Shown: one piece after another, positions 11,683 through 22,640 of the stretch
How the letters are laid out: each line of letters begins with the position of its first letter
Position numbering within the stretch: position 1 is the stretch's first letter
Assembly (NCBI RefSeq): GCF_000208745.1
Contig: NC_030853.1
Location: 6,979,340 to 7,043,339, forward strand
From: Theobroma cacao
Lineage: Eukaryota; Streptophyta; Magnoliopsida; Malvales; Malvaceae
DNA: 64,000 nt
Direction: 5' to 3'
Notes under the pieces: generated by a model
Databases searched by the model: none
What the model saw: the letters and a program-made list of their open reading frames with translations, nothing else
What the model was told of the DNA's origin: nothing
Program-made: the position numbers and the translations under genes

Positions 11683-12887
11683 TGTTAATCCCAAGTAAAT
11701 GTGGTAGACGGGGGTGAATAGTATTTTTTGGCTCTCACTAAAATTGGCTTTAAGTTGAGGACAAGTTTAAGATCAATAAAGGCTTGTTCTATGTAAGATG
11801 TGGGAATGATTTAAGAAGGAATGAAAATAAAAATAAAAACATAGTAGACAATACACCTGAATTTAGAGTGGTTCGATAGAGGACCTACATCCACTACCTT
11901 GATTGTTCAACCAAAGATTTTCGAAATGAACTCACTAAAAATGGTGAAATTTCCAAGCTCCCACCAAGCTTTATAATGGCTTTTAGCAAGCTTAGCCACA
12001 ACCTTTTACAATAGTTTTTCCTAGGATCAACCAAAACCCAAACTAACATTTCTTGGCTAAGTTAGAACCTGCACACCTAATTAAGCAATCCAAGCTTGAA
12101 TAAATTCCCTTAGAGTGTCTCGTACACTTTAGGTATACAAGGAGAAGAGAAATAAAAGTGTACCTATGATCACTGACTTGATCTAAGTGGTACAAAGTGA
12201 AGTGCTTGAATCTTTTTCAAGAATAGAAGTGAAGTGCATAAAGTATGCTAAAGGTTTTTGTAATTTTTGAGCTTTATTTGGACTTGAAACCCTTGGATCA
12301 ATTTTCTAGCCGTTGGGAGCCTCTTAAATACTTGAAAAATCAGCTCTGATAGGTGTTAGGTAGTTTTTAACCTTTAGAAATAGTTTGGTGGCAGTTCTGG
12401 CCGTTAATCTGTCTTCTAATGCTCAATTCAAATTTTCTGACAGAATGATATTAGTTGACTAACTGCGCTCTTAGTCGACTAAGTCGTCTCGGTCTCCTGA
12501 TCCCAGTTTCTAGCAGTAAGCTTTTAGTCGACTAACTTACCTCTTAGTCAATTAAGTTGTTTCTGTCTTGAAGTCCAGATTTCTAGCAGTAAGCTCTTAG
12601 TTAACTAACTTAATTCTTGGTCAACTAAGTCTTCTCTGTCTCTTAATCCTCTTGAGCCTGCCAACTTCTAATTTGAATTTTACCTAACTAACACCCTTTA
12701 TTATCTAACTAAGAGGCTTCTGTTTTATTGATCAATTGTGGCTCCTTATTCATATGGTTTTTGATACGTGTCTTTGAATGATTGATTTATTCTTGGCATA
12801 CAATTTTTGTCCTGCACACTCAAGTGGAGACATTAGACACAAATGAGTGAGAATGTTTTATTATCATCAAAAACTGATGAAGCAACA
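11683..12887 (-). mobile_element. K: solo SIRE-like Copia LTR
   Basis: This solo LTR of 1205 bp is flanked by ATTGT (11678-11682 and 12888-12892). Read on the minus strand it starts TGTTGCTTCATCAGTTTTTG and aligns along its length with the LTRs of B (39569-40641), including 'CACTCAAGTG', the Pol II leader-like block and 'GGGGGTGAATAG' (here near the left end). It contains about three tandem units with AGTCGACT-type palindromes (about 12440-12640). No interior is left, so the element was removed by LTR-LTR recombination. Confidence 0.88.
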
Positions 12888-13049
12888 ATTGTTACCAAAC
12901 AAACACTGCAATCAATCATAATAATAATTCCTGTCTGATTCCGTTTGTTGTACTGAACTACGTAATAACTATTCTATTCTATTCCCACCTCATTCTATTT
13001 TAGTAATAACTATTCTATTCCGTTCCTATCTATTCCATGAACCAAACAT

Positions 13050-13348
13050 AACGTTAGGGATAATGATATGCCCTCTGTTTGGAGATATTTATCGAATTAT
13101 GTGGTTGCATCGAGAATGCAATATTTATTATGTGTTTATATATATATGATCTTGTTTATCTGCATCACTCATTGAGTATTATAGTTCTCACTCATTTGTA
13201 TTCCATTTGTAGATAAATAGACCACAGAGGTGCATGGCAAAGGTCATCTATAGGCAGACTAGTTTTGGCATCCAGTAGGTTCTAATTACTTGTTTGTCAC
13301 TTCGCTGAGTCAATTGAAGCTTTCCACTATGATTATGTATGTAGGCAC
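13050..13348 (+). other. J LTR segment with splice-acceptor-like site
   Basis: The stretch lies between M and H2. It carries 'GAGTATTATAGTTCTCACTC' followed by a pyrimidine-rich run and 'TTTGTAG|ATA' (AG at 13211-13212). The same order is seen near the end of LTRs I and A (17340-17410 and 54320-54381). This supports J as a + strand chromoviral LTR. Confidence 0.5.
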
Positions 13349-13746
13349 TATTAGGATGAGCCCTGCAACTAATTGGGATTGGTTAAGGCTTGATTTTAAT
13401 CATACAATAATATCATTCATGGTTAATGATTGGAAGTTTTCCTTCATCAATAAGGCATCAATTCCAATGAGTTTACTATGCCTTGCAAGAGAACTGTAAT
13501 GAGCTGTAATTATGAAAGATCCTTATGCATCCAAGCATAATCTCAAAATGTTCCTGGTTAATGTATCATTAAGACTAGACGTTAATGATGCTTAGAGACA
13601 AGTATATTCTATGTTCCTTACTTTGGAAGTAAGCAATCGATCTCATAGATCAAAGTATAGATATACTTGGAACTAGAATATAAGTGCTTACTTAGAGAAC
13701 AAGTTCACTGAACATGACCTGCCATGAGAAATGCATTTGGTAATAC

Positions 13747-13890
13747 ACTCCAGTGTCTATGCAACATTTTTCATGTGTTAGTTGTGAAAATACTCACTAG
13801 ACTTGAGACACTAGGTTGTACACTCCAGTGTCTGTGCAACACTTCTCATGTGTCAGTTGTGTAAATACTCCTTAGACTTGAGACACCAGG
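13747..13890 (+). repeat. Tandem duplication inside H2
   Basis: Two adjacent copies of about 73 bp begin with 'CACTCCAGTGTCT(A/G)TGCAAC' and end with 'GAGACAC(T/C)AGGTTGT'. Both H1 LTRs have one copy, so the duplication is specific to H2. Confidence 0.8.
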
Positions 13891-14989
13891 TTGTCTTATA
13901 TGTGGAGTGCTATGCTTTGATTTCATCCTTACGGGTGCTTAACCAAGGATTCCAAAACATGATGCTTTTGGGTATAGTATGAAGCATGTGAAGGCAAATG
14001 AGTGGTCAAGATAGGAATCATCACCTCAAGTGTTTTAGAGGACATATCCTAATAGTTCTTGGTTAACATTGGCTTATTGAAGTCCTTGGCCAAGGTGACA
14101 TGGAGATTATGAAAAGATTTCATAAGTCTTTATAAAGCTAATGCTATAACTACAGGAACCAATATGGAGGTCAATAAGAGTAGACACTGTATCAAGCTCT
14201 TATCATCTCCAGGATATATAATGAGGGAATGAATTACATTGATAGTGCTAGGAACGACATGATTTGAGCATCAACGCAGCGGAATAAAAAAAATTGAAAT
14301 AAAAATAAAAACCATGCCTCCACATAAAATCAGAAAAAGAGTGTACCTTTCCAAGTGATATCGCAATCAAATGGATTCCTTTTGGTGACAAAATGTAACA
14401 CCCCGTGACCTCGTTCAGCAGTCAATAAGACCTTATCGACAGTACGAAAGGTCACTTGATGTAAATCTAAGTGTTAAAGAGCAGTTACAAGTGAGAAGAA
14501 TATGTTAGAATAAAATATTATTTTATAAATAAAATAATATTAAAATATTAATATTTTATTAATTATGGGAATCAGTCTGAAGAAGGATTATATAACTAAT
14601 TTAAGTGGGGGAGAAGAAGTACGAATGAATTTTGGAGATAAATGACGTAAGTGAAACTGCGTGATTTTATTAAATAGAGTTAACGCGGGTAAGTCAATAT
14701 TTAAATATTACGGTGATACCGCGTTGAAAAATAACTTCGATGTTTTGATTGTACACATGTAAGAGAAGGAAGATAGAAGAAAATTAAAATTTTTACACAT
14801 GTCAGAAGGATCAATTTTAAAATATGAAAAACTTGAAAATTGTGTAGCAAATACAAGGAAGTTGAAAATTAGTATGTAAATTTTATTATTTTGAGGAAGT
14901 AAAATAAATAATTAATAAAATAAAAAATAATAATAGTAAATGAATATAAAAATGTATATATATATATATATATAATAGTAATAAAAAAA

Positions 14990-15515
14990 GAGGAGAAATG
15001 ATGATGGTGGGGCCGACAAAGAATGAGAAAAAGAAGGAAAGTAGAGAGAAATAAAGGAGATGATGAGGAGAGATAAAAAGGAAGGAAAAATCTGGAGAGT
15101 GTTGGCCAAAGAAAGAAGAAGAAAAGAAAGAAAAAGAAGAGAGAAGAAAAAAGAAGAAGAAAGAAAGAAAGAAGAAAAAGAATAAAAAAAAAAGAAAAGA
15201 AAAAGAGGGTGACGGGCGGTGAGAGAGAGAGAAGAGAAAGAAGTTGGCTTTGAGGGAGAGAGAGAGCAGAAAAATTCAACCAAAGGTCGACGGGAGGAGA
15301 GAAAGAAGAAAGGAAAGGAAAAGAGAGAGACGGAAGGCCGACGGGAGGAGAAGGGAAATAAGAAAGGAAAGGAAAGGAAAAGAGAGAGAAAGAAGGCCGG
15401 CGGGAGGAGAGAAAGAAGAAAGGAAAGGAAAGGAAAGAAAGAAGGCCGACGGAAGGAGAAGAGGAAGAAGAAAGAAAAGAAAAGAAAAAGAAAAAGAAAA
15501 AAAAAAGAGTGGGCA
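14990..15515 (+). repeat. Purine-rich tract with minisatellite
   Basis: Almost every base on the + strand is A or G. From about 15280 to 15480 there are four units of about 50-60 bp. Each begins with a GC-rich core like GGCCGACGGGAGGAG and continues with AGAAAGAAGAAAGGAAAGGA. A (TA)n run precedes it at about 14957-14973. Such tracts can form triplex DNA. Reading frames across it encode only Lys/Arg/Glu or Phe/Ser/Leu. Confidence 0.85.
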
Positions 15516-16145
15516 TGGCCCAATAGGAAGAAATTGAGGAAAGCCCATAAAAAAGGCCCAATAGCCATAAAAGAGGAAAAGCCCAAGAGAGAATAAAGGT
15601 GGAAAAATTGGACTTGGACTAACCTAGTCCAAATAGGTAAAGAAAAATTTTCTTTGCTTTTATTTACCCTATTATGAAGTTGGATAATTCTAAGCTAGCC
15701 ACTTGTTTAATTAAATTTTGGTTATTAGTGATATGAATTAAATTTAAATTACTTTAATACAATATTTAAAAATTTTATTAGGAAGTGTCATAGGACTAAA
15801 GTAAAGAAGAAAATATGAAATTTACGAATAGTGCTCAAATGAAGTTAAGAAATTTTAAATGATTTGTTGTGAAGAATTATTGTTGTCAAAGGAATTTATA
15901 TGCATAATTTGGTTGAGAGTGTCAAGTTGAATGGTAAAATATTTGGAAAAAATGAGGAGAAATAATGTGGATTTATGATAGAGTGAGAGAGAGAAGTGGA
16001 ATTGATGCACTAAGTGTATTGGGTTTAAATTGTTGCTAGGAAAGTTTGTTGTGGAAGCGTGCCAAACGAAGTATGTGACTGGCAAATAGGAATAATTATA
16101 CACGCGTACGAATCAATAGTGATGTAGTAATCCCGTTATTGTGAG

Positions 16146-17410
16146 GTGAGTAAGGGGTGCCAATTTTAAACTTTTCATAAATATATACCTATACGTATGA
16201 TTTATTTCAAACGTGAAAATTGTGGATAGCATGTGCTGGTAGCAATCTTAGGAAATTGTGATTGCAAATTGTGTTTAGAAATTGTTTTGAATATATATAT
16301 GTATAAATTATATGTAAAGTGTTTTAAAAATCGGGGAAGCAAGCCCTTCACACTGTTTTACAAAAAAATATGCCTTATATATATGTGCAGTGTGCATTCA
16401 TGGTTATATTGCTTCTTCACCATGCAAATTATTGTTTTGAAATTCATGTATAAATATATTTTCAAAAAATGATAGATTTTATCATACCCTGTGTTGGTTG
16501 CTTTGGACAAAATTTTGAGACAAGCTTTTAAGGACATAACACAATTGCAAAATGGTTTTACAAACTGAGAGCATCGACAGTAGGTCGTATGTCACATTGG
16601 TTAAGTGTGACCCTCGTGCACGAGTGAGCTCTAGCTAGAGAACCATTGGGTCACTGATGGGCGGTTAGGCATGGTTGGGGCCATGGCCTGTGATATATGT
16701 ATGCGTGGCTAGGCCACTAGTGATACGTTGTTGCGACTGCTTGATTCTCCGATGTCGGCCAACATCGTGAGATTGCCATGGCACATGGGAATCCGGTGAA
16801 AGCGATGCTCCCGGATGTTATTACGTGGTAGAGGGACCACGGGTTTATTTTCATTCCCTACTCGAGAGTGGCATCTCTGGGTTTCCAAACTCATATTTCT
16901 TTGCATGGTGAAAATGAAAATTAAAGGTTTTTCTGCAACTCCCCATATTTTTACAGTGAAATGAATTTTAACTCTTCGAGTGCGAGGTGATTTGTGATTT
17001 ACGTATGAGTTTGATTAACATTCAATTTCATGGGAGCTTGCCGAATAAATTGATTTGATTTGTGTAAAATGTCAATTGATTTTGACGGCGAAATTTTCTT
17101 TATGTAAAATTGTTTTAATTCAATATTTCAAATGATTGACTTGAATAAGGTTATTGATATGTTTTGTAGCGAAAATTTTTATCTACCTTGGTTGATTTAC
17201 CAATTGAAGTAGTTACAATGCGTAAGAAATCCTCGGTATTACATATAAGGCACAAACTCCTGTTTGAAATAAATTATTTTTTTTATATAATCCTGCATTT
17301 TAATATTCAACTGATCTGCTATTTGCTTGTTTCCCATCTATCTTTTACTAACGGAGTCGATGATCACTGAGTATGTGAGACTCACACCCCTCTTTTTCCC
17401 CTTTTTGTAG
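16146..17410 (+). other. Intron-like segment in LTR I
   Basis: A strong donor-like TGTGAG|GTGAGTAAG (GT at 16146-16147) is followed about 1.26 kb later by a pyrimidine tract and CTTTTTGTAG|ACAGG (AG at 17409-17410). LTR A has the same pair at homologous positions. Splicing is inferred from the motifs only. Confidence 0.45.
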
Positions 17411-17806
17411 ACAGGGATCGGTCTAGGGTGTAATTGTCGACGCGTAAGGTCCATCGCAGATAGGTAAAGGCATCTCATAGCATTTTATTCCGAGTTGCTC
17501 CACTGTTAGAGTTTGAGTTGTAGTACTCGGTTTTACTATGTAAACAAATATTAGTTTTGATATAAACGAAAATTTGGGATTTTTGAACTCAATGTATTTA
17601 ATTGTGATATCATGACTTAAAGTTAAATTTTAATGGCTTTGCTTGTTGTTGAATTCATGTTATGAATATATATGGTTCAAACATTAATATGGTTTAGTAA
17701 AAGTGTACAATGAGTTATTAAGAAATTTCAATAAGGCTTGTTCGAGACTTGACGGGATATTTCGAAGGTCTCGGATGCCGATAGTGACTTAGGAAGGGTC
17801 GTTACA

Positions 17807-19366
17807 CAAAACATGAATGCCTTTGGTGTGAAAGAATCCTAGCCACTCAATCGCTTGGCCTTCAATGATGCACACACGATTGCAACGGATCCTTCTCAAG
17901 GAGAGAGCTTTATGCCATGGGCTTGTGCTAGCAAGTGGACAACAATTTGTCCTCTTTTCTTCTTTGATTTCCAGCAAAGAATCAAAGGAGAAGTTTTTCA
18001 AAATTAAAAAAAAAAAACTTCTCAAGAGTGGCCGCACTTAAGAGAAAACTCCCTTCTTTTTTTTTTGTTTCCTTCTCCTTACTCCTTTCAAAACGAGTGG
18101 CTATAACGTGATATTATATCTAGGTTTAACTTATAAAAATTTACAAAATAAGTCCTTAATGTTATAACAATTATAATATTTAACCAATACCAATTTAAAC
18201 TCTTTTAATTAAGTCCTTAGTTGTTAAAACCTAGAATTTGATTTAAGTCTAACTTAAATCATCACACTCTCAATTTTATCTAAATTGCAACCTTTGTGTA
18301 TGACCCATTAGGTTCCTAACATGTTGGCAATGGAATTGAATTATAATATTATTAATTAATTAAGTAATTTAAATGAATCATATTCAATTTTAAATTAACT
18401 AATTCAATTTTGTAGACCATGATTGGCATCTAGCAATGCATCATGGCCACCCAATTGTTAGGAGAGTCAAAGGATTCTTTGACAACCTTTCAGTGTACAG
18501 TTTTACAGTGTAATTCATTCCCTCATCATATATCCCAAAGATGATAAGAGCTTGGTGCAGTGCCTACTCTTATTGATCTCCATATTTGTTCTTGCAGTTA
18601 GATCATTAGCTTTATGGAGACTTATGAAACTCATTTCATAATCTCCTAATCACCTTGGCCAAGGATTTCATTAAGCTAATGTCAACCAAGAAGTAATGAG
18701 ATATTTTCCCTTGAATTACTTGGGGTGATGATTCCTACCTCGACCACTCATTTGCCTTCATATGCTTCATACTATACTAAAAAATATCCTGTTTTGGCAT
18801 CCTTGATTAGGCACCCATAAGGATGAAATCAAAGCATAATACTCCACATACAAAACAACCTGGTGTCTCAAGTCTAGGAAGTAGTTACACAACTGACACA
18901 TAAGAAGTATTGCATAGACACTTGAGTGAGGTACCAAATACATTTCTCATGGCGAGTCTCGTTTAGTGAACTCAGTCTCCTATGGCAAGCACCCACATGC
19001 TAGTTCCAAGTATCTCTATACTTCAACCTATGAGAATGATTGCTAACTTCACAAGTAAGGAACATAACATGTGCTAATCTTTGAGCATTATTGATGCCCT
19101 GTCTCAATAATACAATGATCAGGAACTTTTAGGAACAATGCTTTAATGCATAAGGATCTCATAATTGAATCCCAATACAATTCCTTTGGAAGGCTTATAT
19201 AGTTCCATGGGCTTTATCTACATAAGTACAAAAAGTAATTAAATTACAAACTTATGGACAAAGAACTACCTCAATGTTATTATGAATAACAAAATGTCAT
19301 ACATGAATATTTCAAAATTGCAATTCCCATACAACCACAGATTAGCTTGTAAGGCTTATACTAACA
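17807..19366 (-). repeat. Right part of the G 3' LTR
   Basis: This stretch continues the G LTR after I and matches 25262-26821 almost base for base. A short reading frame (17789-18037, minus) with a near copy at 25179-25460 reflects the LTR duplication and is not evidence of a gene. Confidence 0.85.
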
Positions 19367-19380
19367 ATATCCCACTAGTA
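19367..19380 (-). promoter_or_regulatory. G polypurine tract
   Basis: On the minus strand this reads TACTAGTGGGATAT and touches the start of the 3' LTR (TGTTAGTATAAG). It is the expected primer for plus-strand DNA synthesis and supports the minus orientation. Confidence 0.75.
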
Positions 19381-19399
19381 GTAAAGCCAATCGCCTATG

Positions 19400-20073
19400 T
19401 ATCTAATTCCAATGTTCTCAACATGATGATTATGCTTCTGTTGGGATAATGCTTTAATGAGAGGATTAGCAATATTATCCTCAGTGGGTATACGTTCTAT
19501 GCAAATGTCTCCTCTTCCGATGATTTCCCTGATCACATGGTAATGCTGCAATACATGTTTGGATTTCTAATGAGACCTTGGTTCCTTTGCTTGTGCAATG
19601 GCTTCATTGTTATCACAATACAAAGGTATTGGATCAATAATGCTAGGAATGACATCTAGTTTAGTAATGAACTTCTTAATCTAAACTGCCTTTTTCGATG
19701 CCTCAGACGTAGAGATGTATTCGGCCTCGGTTGTAGAATCTGTAGTCGTCTCTTGTTTGGAACTTTTCCAACTCACTGCACCTGTATAACCCCTTTACAA
19801 CTTGCTATCATCTTTGTCAGTTTGAAAGCTTGCATCTGTATAACCCCTAACTTGGAGTTCACCTCCTCCATAAACCAGTAATACATCCTTAGTTCTTTAT
19901 AAGTACTTCAAGATGTTTTTCACAGCTATCTAGTAACTTTCACTAGAATTAGCTTGGTACATACTCATGACACTCAAAGCATAAGATACATCTGGTTTAA
20001 TGCAAGGCATCGCATATATGATAAATTATATTGCTGAAGCATATGGGATTTTATCCATGCGATCTCTCTCTCC
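19400..20073 (-). pseudogene. G RNase H domain, broken
   Basis: Downstream of the reverse transcriptase on the minus strand, broken frames match the Ty1/Copia RNase H. Visible pieces include a stretch like 'SWKSSKQETT' and 'STTEAEYI' (around 19690-19770), and a 'YCDNNEAIAQA'-like piece near 19600. RNase H removes the RNA of RNA-DNA hybrids during reverse transcription. The frame is interrupted right after the reverse transcriptase frame (stop near 20074) and again further on, so no functional protein is expected. Confidence 0.75.
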
Positions 20074-20958
20074 TTAATTCTTTGGACACATGTCCTTGGA
20101 AAGATAAATGCCTTGCGACATAGGCAAGTGTCCCTTCTTAGACTCCATCATGCTAAACCTCTTTAGCACCTTGTCTATGTATGTGGATTGGGAAAGACCT
20201 AGCAACCTTTTAGATCTATCTTTATAGATCTTTATTCCTAGAATGTAAGTTGCTTCTCTCAAATCCTTCATGAAGAATTGTTTAGACAGCCAAATCTTTG
20301 TAGATTGTAGCAATGGTATATCATTTCCCATGAGTAATATGTCATCAACATATAACACTAGGAAAATTATGGCACTCCCACTAACCTTTTTATAGACACA
20401 TGGTTCATCCTCATTTTTTATGAAGTCAAACCTTTTTACAGCTTCATCAAAATGGATGTTCCAACTTCGAGAAGCTTGCTTAAGTCCATAAATGGACTTT
20501 TGAAGCTTGCACACCTTATTAGCATTAGCATTGGATATAAAACCTTCAGGTTGTGTCATGTACACTTCCTCTTGCAAGTTTCCATTAAGGAATGTAGTTT
20601 TTACATCCATTTGCCATATTTCATAATCATGGTATGCAGCAATTGCAAGCAAAATCCTAATGGATTTAAGTATAGCAACTGGTGAAAAGGTTTTTTCAAA
20701 GTCAATACCTTGTCTTTGTTTGTAACCTTTTGCTACCAGTTGAGCTTTAAAGGTTTGCACCTTGCCATCTACATCAGTGTTTCTTTTAAAGACCCACTTA
20801 CACCCAATGGGTTTTATCCCTTCAGGTGGATCCACCAAAGTCCATACTTGGTTGGTATCTATGGCATCCATTTTAGATTTCATGGCTTTTTGCCATTTCT
20901 CAGAATCGATGTCCAACATTGCCTCTTCATAGGTTGTAGGCTCATCATTTATGGGCAA
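20074..20958 (-). pseudogene. G reverse transcriptase domain
   Basis: This open stretch of 294 codons matches the Ty1/Copia reverse transcriptase core (RVT_2 family). It runs from 'TYEEAMLDIDSEKWQKAM' near the start, through 'GCKWVFKRN' and 'QMDVKTTFLNGNL', to the catalytic 'LYVDDILLMGND' around residues 205-217 and 'YILGIKIYKDRSKRLLGLSQ' after it. 'SKRLLGLSQSTYIDKVL' is typical of the Tork lineage. The catalytic DD pair is intact. It is one domain of a polyprotein whose other domains are split from it by stops, so it is a pseudogene although this stretch is open. Confidence 0.93.
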
Positions 20959-21099
20959 TGCGTCCCTTTCTAAGAGAAATCCATATCTCTTTAGAGCTTG
21001 ACGTATTCTACTAGATCTTTTGAGTGGTTGTGCCTCTTAAGATTGTGGTTGTATATCAGATGTCACAATCTTAGGTTCAAGTTCCAATGGAATGTCAAT

Positions 21100-21870
21100 T
21101 TATGGGTCTCGAACTTCTTCGGCTACAACTTTACTCCCACTAGCCCTTTCATTTAAGAACTTTTTCTCCAAGAAAGTGGCATGCCTTGAGACAAACACCT
21201 TTTGCTCAGTGGGATTATAGAAATAATATCTGTGTGTTTCTTTAGGATATCCCACAAATTTACATTTGTTTGATCTTGCTTCTAGCTTATCAGATATTCT
21301 ACGCTTCACATAAGTAGTACATCCCCAAATCCTAACATAAGACAAGTGGGGCCTTTTTCCACTCCATATCTCATATCGTGTCTTATCAATTGATTTGGTA
21401 GGAACCTGGTTCAATATGCGAGCAGCAGTTTCTAGGGCATATCCCCAGAAAGATATAGGAAGATCTACATGACTCATCATGGATCGAATCATGTCTAATA
21501 ATGTTTGATTCCTTCTCTCAAACACCCCATTGTGCTGTGGAGTCCATTGTGCGAGAATCCCATTCTTTTTTAGATAATCCTGAAACTCTTGGCTAAGATA
21601 TTCTCCTCCTAGATCAGATCTAAGAGTGAGAATACTCTTCCCAGTTTGTTTTTCAACCTCCGCTCTATATTCTTTGAACTTGTCAAAGGATTCAGATTTA
21701 TATTTCATCAAATATACATAACCATAGCAAGAATGGTCATTTGTGAAGGTGATGAAGTAGGAGTATCCTCCTCTCGCACTAGTATTCATAGGACCACATA
21801 CATCCAAATGTACAAGTCTTAGTAACACCCAAGCTCGTTCACTCTTCTTGGTGAAAGGTGACTTGGTCAT
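21100..21870 (-). pseudogene. G integrase domain
   Basis: This 256-codon stretch is the Copia integrase catalytic core and C-terminal part. The expected acidic residues are visible: D in 'LVHLDVCGPM', D in 'LRSDLGGEYLS', and E in 'QHNGVFERRNQTLLDM'. The region 'SYVRIWGCTTYVKRR' to 'KCKFVGYPKETHRYYFYNP' is the usual post-core part that precedes the reverse transcriptase. Integrase inserts the cDNA and makes the 5-bp TSD seen at 14241 and 26822. The frame is closed by a stop before the reverse transcriptase frame begins. Confidence 0.92.
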
Positions 21871-22640
21871 CTTACCAAGGAGACAACACTCACATGTTCC
21901 ATAAGATTCATAATTAAATGGATCGATGAAACCTTGTTTGTGTAACTCGGTTAAGTGAGTCTCATTGATGTGTCCAAGCCTACAGTGCCAAATGTAGGAT
22001 AGTTTTGGATCATCTTTCTTTGCTTTCTTGACCTCTATATTGAGTATGGTCTCTTAGGATCAAGAATATAGAGACCGTTCGAATGTGTCCCTGCACCATA
22101 ATGCATCTCTCTCTTTGAGAAAGAACAACAGTTGCCCATAATGCAAAATTCCATATCATCATATAATGCCAAGTATGACATAGATATGATATTTCAAGAT
22201 ATGGAAGGAGCATAGTAGCAGTCTCTTAATTCCAAGATCAACCCAGAAGGTAAAGGTATGGTAACAGTCCCCACAACTGATGGAGCAACCTTTGCTCCGT
22301 TTCCTACTCTTAGGACCACCTTTCCCTTCGTTTATCTTCTACTCGTTTCCAGCACCTTCATGTCATTACATAAGTATGACCCACATCCAGTATCTAATAC
22401 CCATGATGACGGATCAATAGTAGACAGATTTACTTCAATCATATACATAGTCAAACGTGAAACTTCTACAAGTTTCTCATTCTTTGACCTTGTCAAGAAG
22501 GCAAGGATATCTTCCTTAATAACATATATTCTAAATAGATATTTGAGAATATTTCTTAACTTGATATACCAGTCCAAACATTTTGGCCCGAATTTCATGA
22601 TGACATCAAGTATGCCGTGCAAAGTAATGTGTATTCGCAT
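21871..22640 (-). pseudogene. G protease and GAG-pre-integrase, broken
   Basis: At 22332-22450 the minus strand encodes 'SSWVLDTGCGSYLCNDM', the active site of the retroviral-type aspartic protease (DTG). Downstream, in shifted frames, come a 'LEISYLCHTWHYMMIWNF'-type and a 'GLYILDP'-like piece, then the 'GHINETHLTELH' and 'CSVVSLVRMTKSPF' zinc-binding GAG-pre-integrase region (21870-22000). At least one frameshift and one stop separate protease from integrase. Upstream of 22500 the frame no longer resembles a known gag. Confidence 0.75.

Larger units (their letters stand above)
8856..13049. mobile_element. M: TIR-bounded DNA-transposon-like segment
   Basis: The left end reads ATGTTTGGTACAAGGAATAG, and the reverse complement of the right end reads ATGTTTGGTTCATGGAATAG. 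Both ends continue with scattered 'GGAATAG' and 'AATAACTATT' phrases, which is usual for plant TIR transposons. I cannot find a clear TSD, so the superfamily is open. No transposase is visible. The interior holds a pyrimidine-rich stretch, a Gypsy LTR-like stretch (about 9468-10930), very A+T-rich DNA and solo LTR K. The segment may be a transposon later filled by insertions, or two related short elements near each other. Confidence 0.5.
14394..17806 (+). mobile_element. I: solo chromoviral (Tekay/Del-like) LTR
   Basis: This solo LTR of 3413 bp runs from TGTAACACCCCGTGACC to GGGTCGTTACA, flanked by CAAAA (14389-14393 and 17807-17811). It is homologous to LTR A and, over its first 450 bp, to the LTRs of D (minus strand) and P. 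D has a primer site and purine tract, so I is oriented +. It holds a purine-rich minisatellite (14990-15515) and an intron-like donor and acceptor pair (16146 and 17410). Open frames on both strands across the purine-rich block come from low complexity and are not genes. Confidence 0.88.
14246..19366 (-). repeat. G 3' LTR, interrupted by I
   Basis: This is the downstream LTR of G on the minus strand. It starts TGTTAGTATAAGCC at 19366 and ends TCCTAGCA at 14246. Removing I and its TSD leaves about 1.70 kb, close to the 1.74 kb of the other LTR. It is homologous to the H1 LTR read in the opposite window orientation, including the 'GCATCATGGCCACCCAATTG' block. Confidence 0.88.

Noticed and set aside
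14869..15596. Long open frames on both strands (up to 230 codons)
   Set aside because: They lie in the purine-rich low-complexity block of LTR I. All three minus frames and two plus frames stay open because stop codons are rare in such DNA, and products are only Phe/Ser/Leu or Lys/Arg/Glu.
17789..18037. 82-codon minus frame, nearly repeated at 25179-25460, as a conserved gene
   Set aside because: The two copies are the two LTRs of G, so similarity comes from LTR duplication. The frame ends differ.
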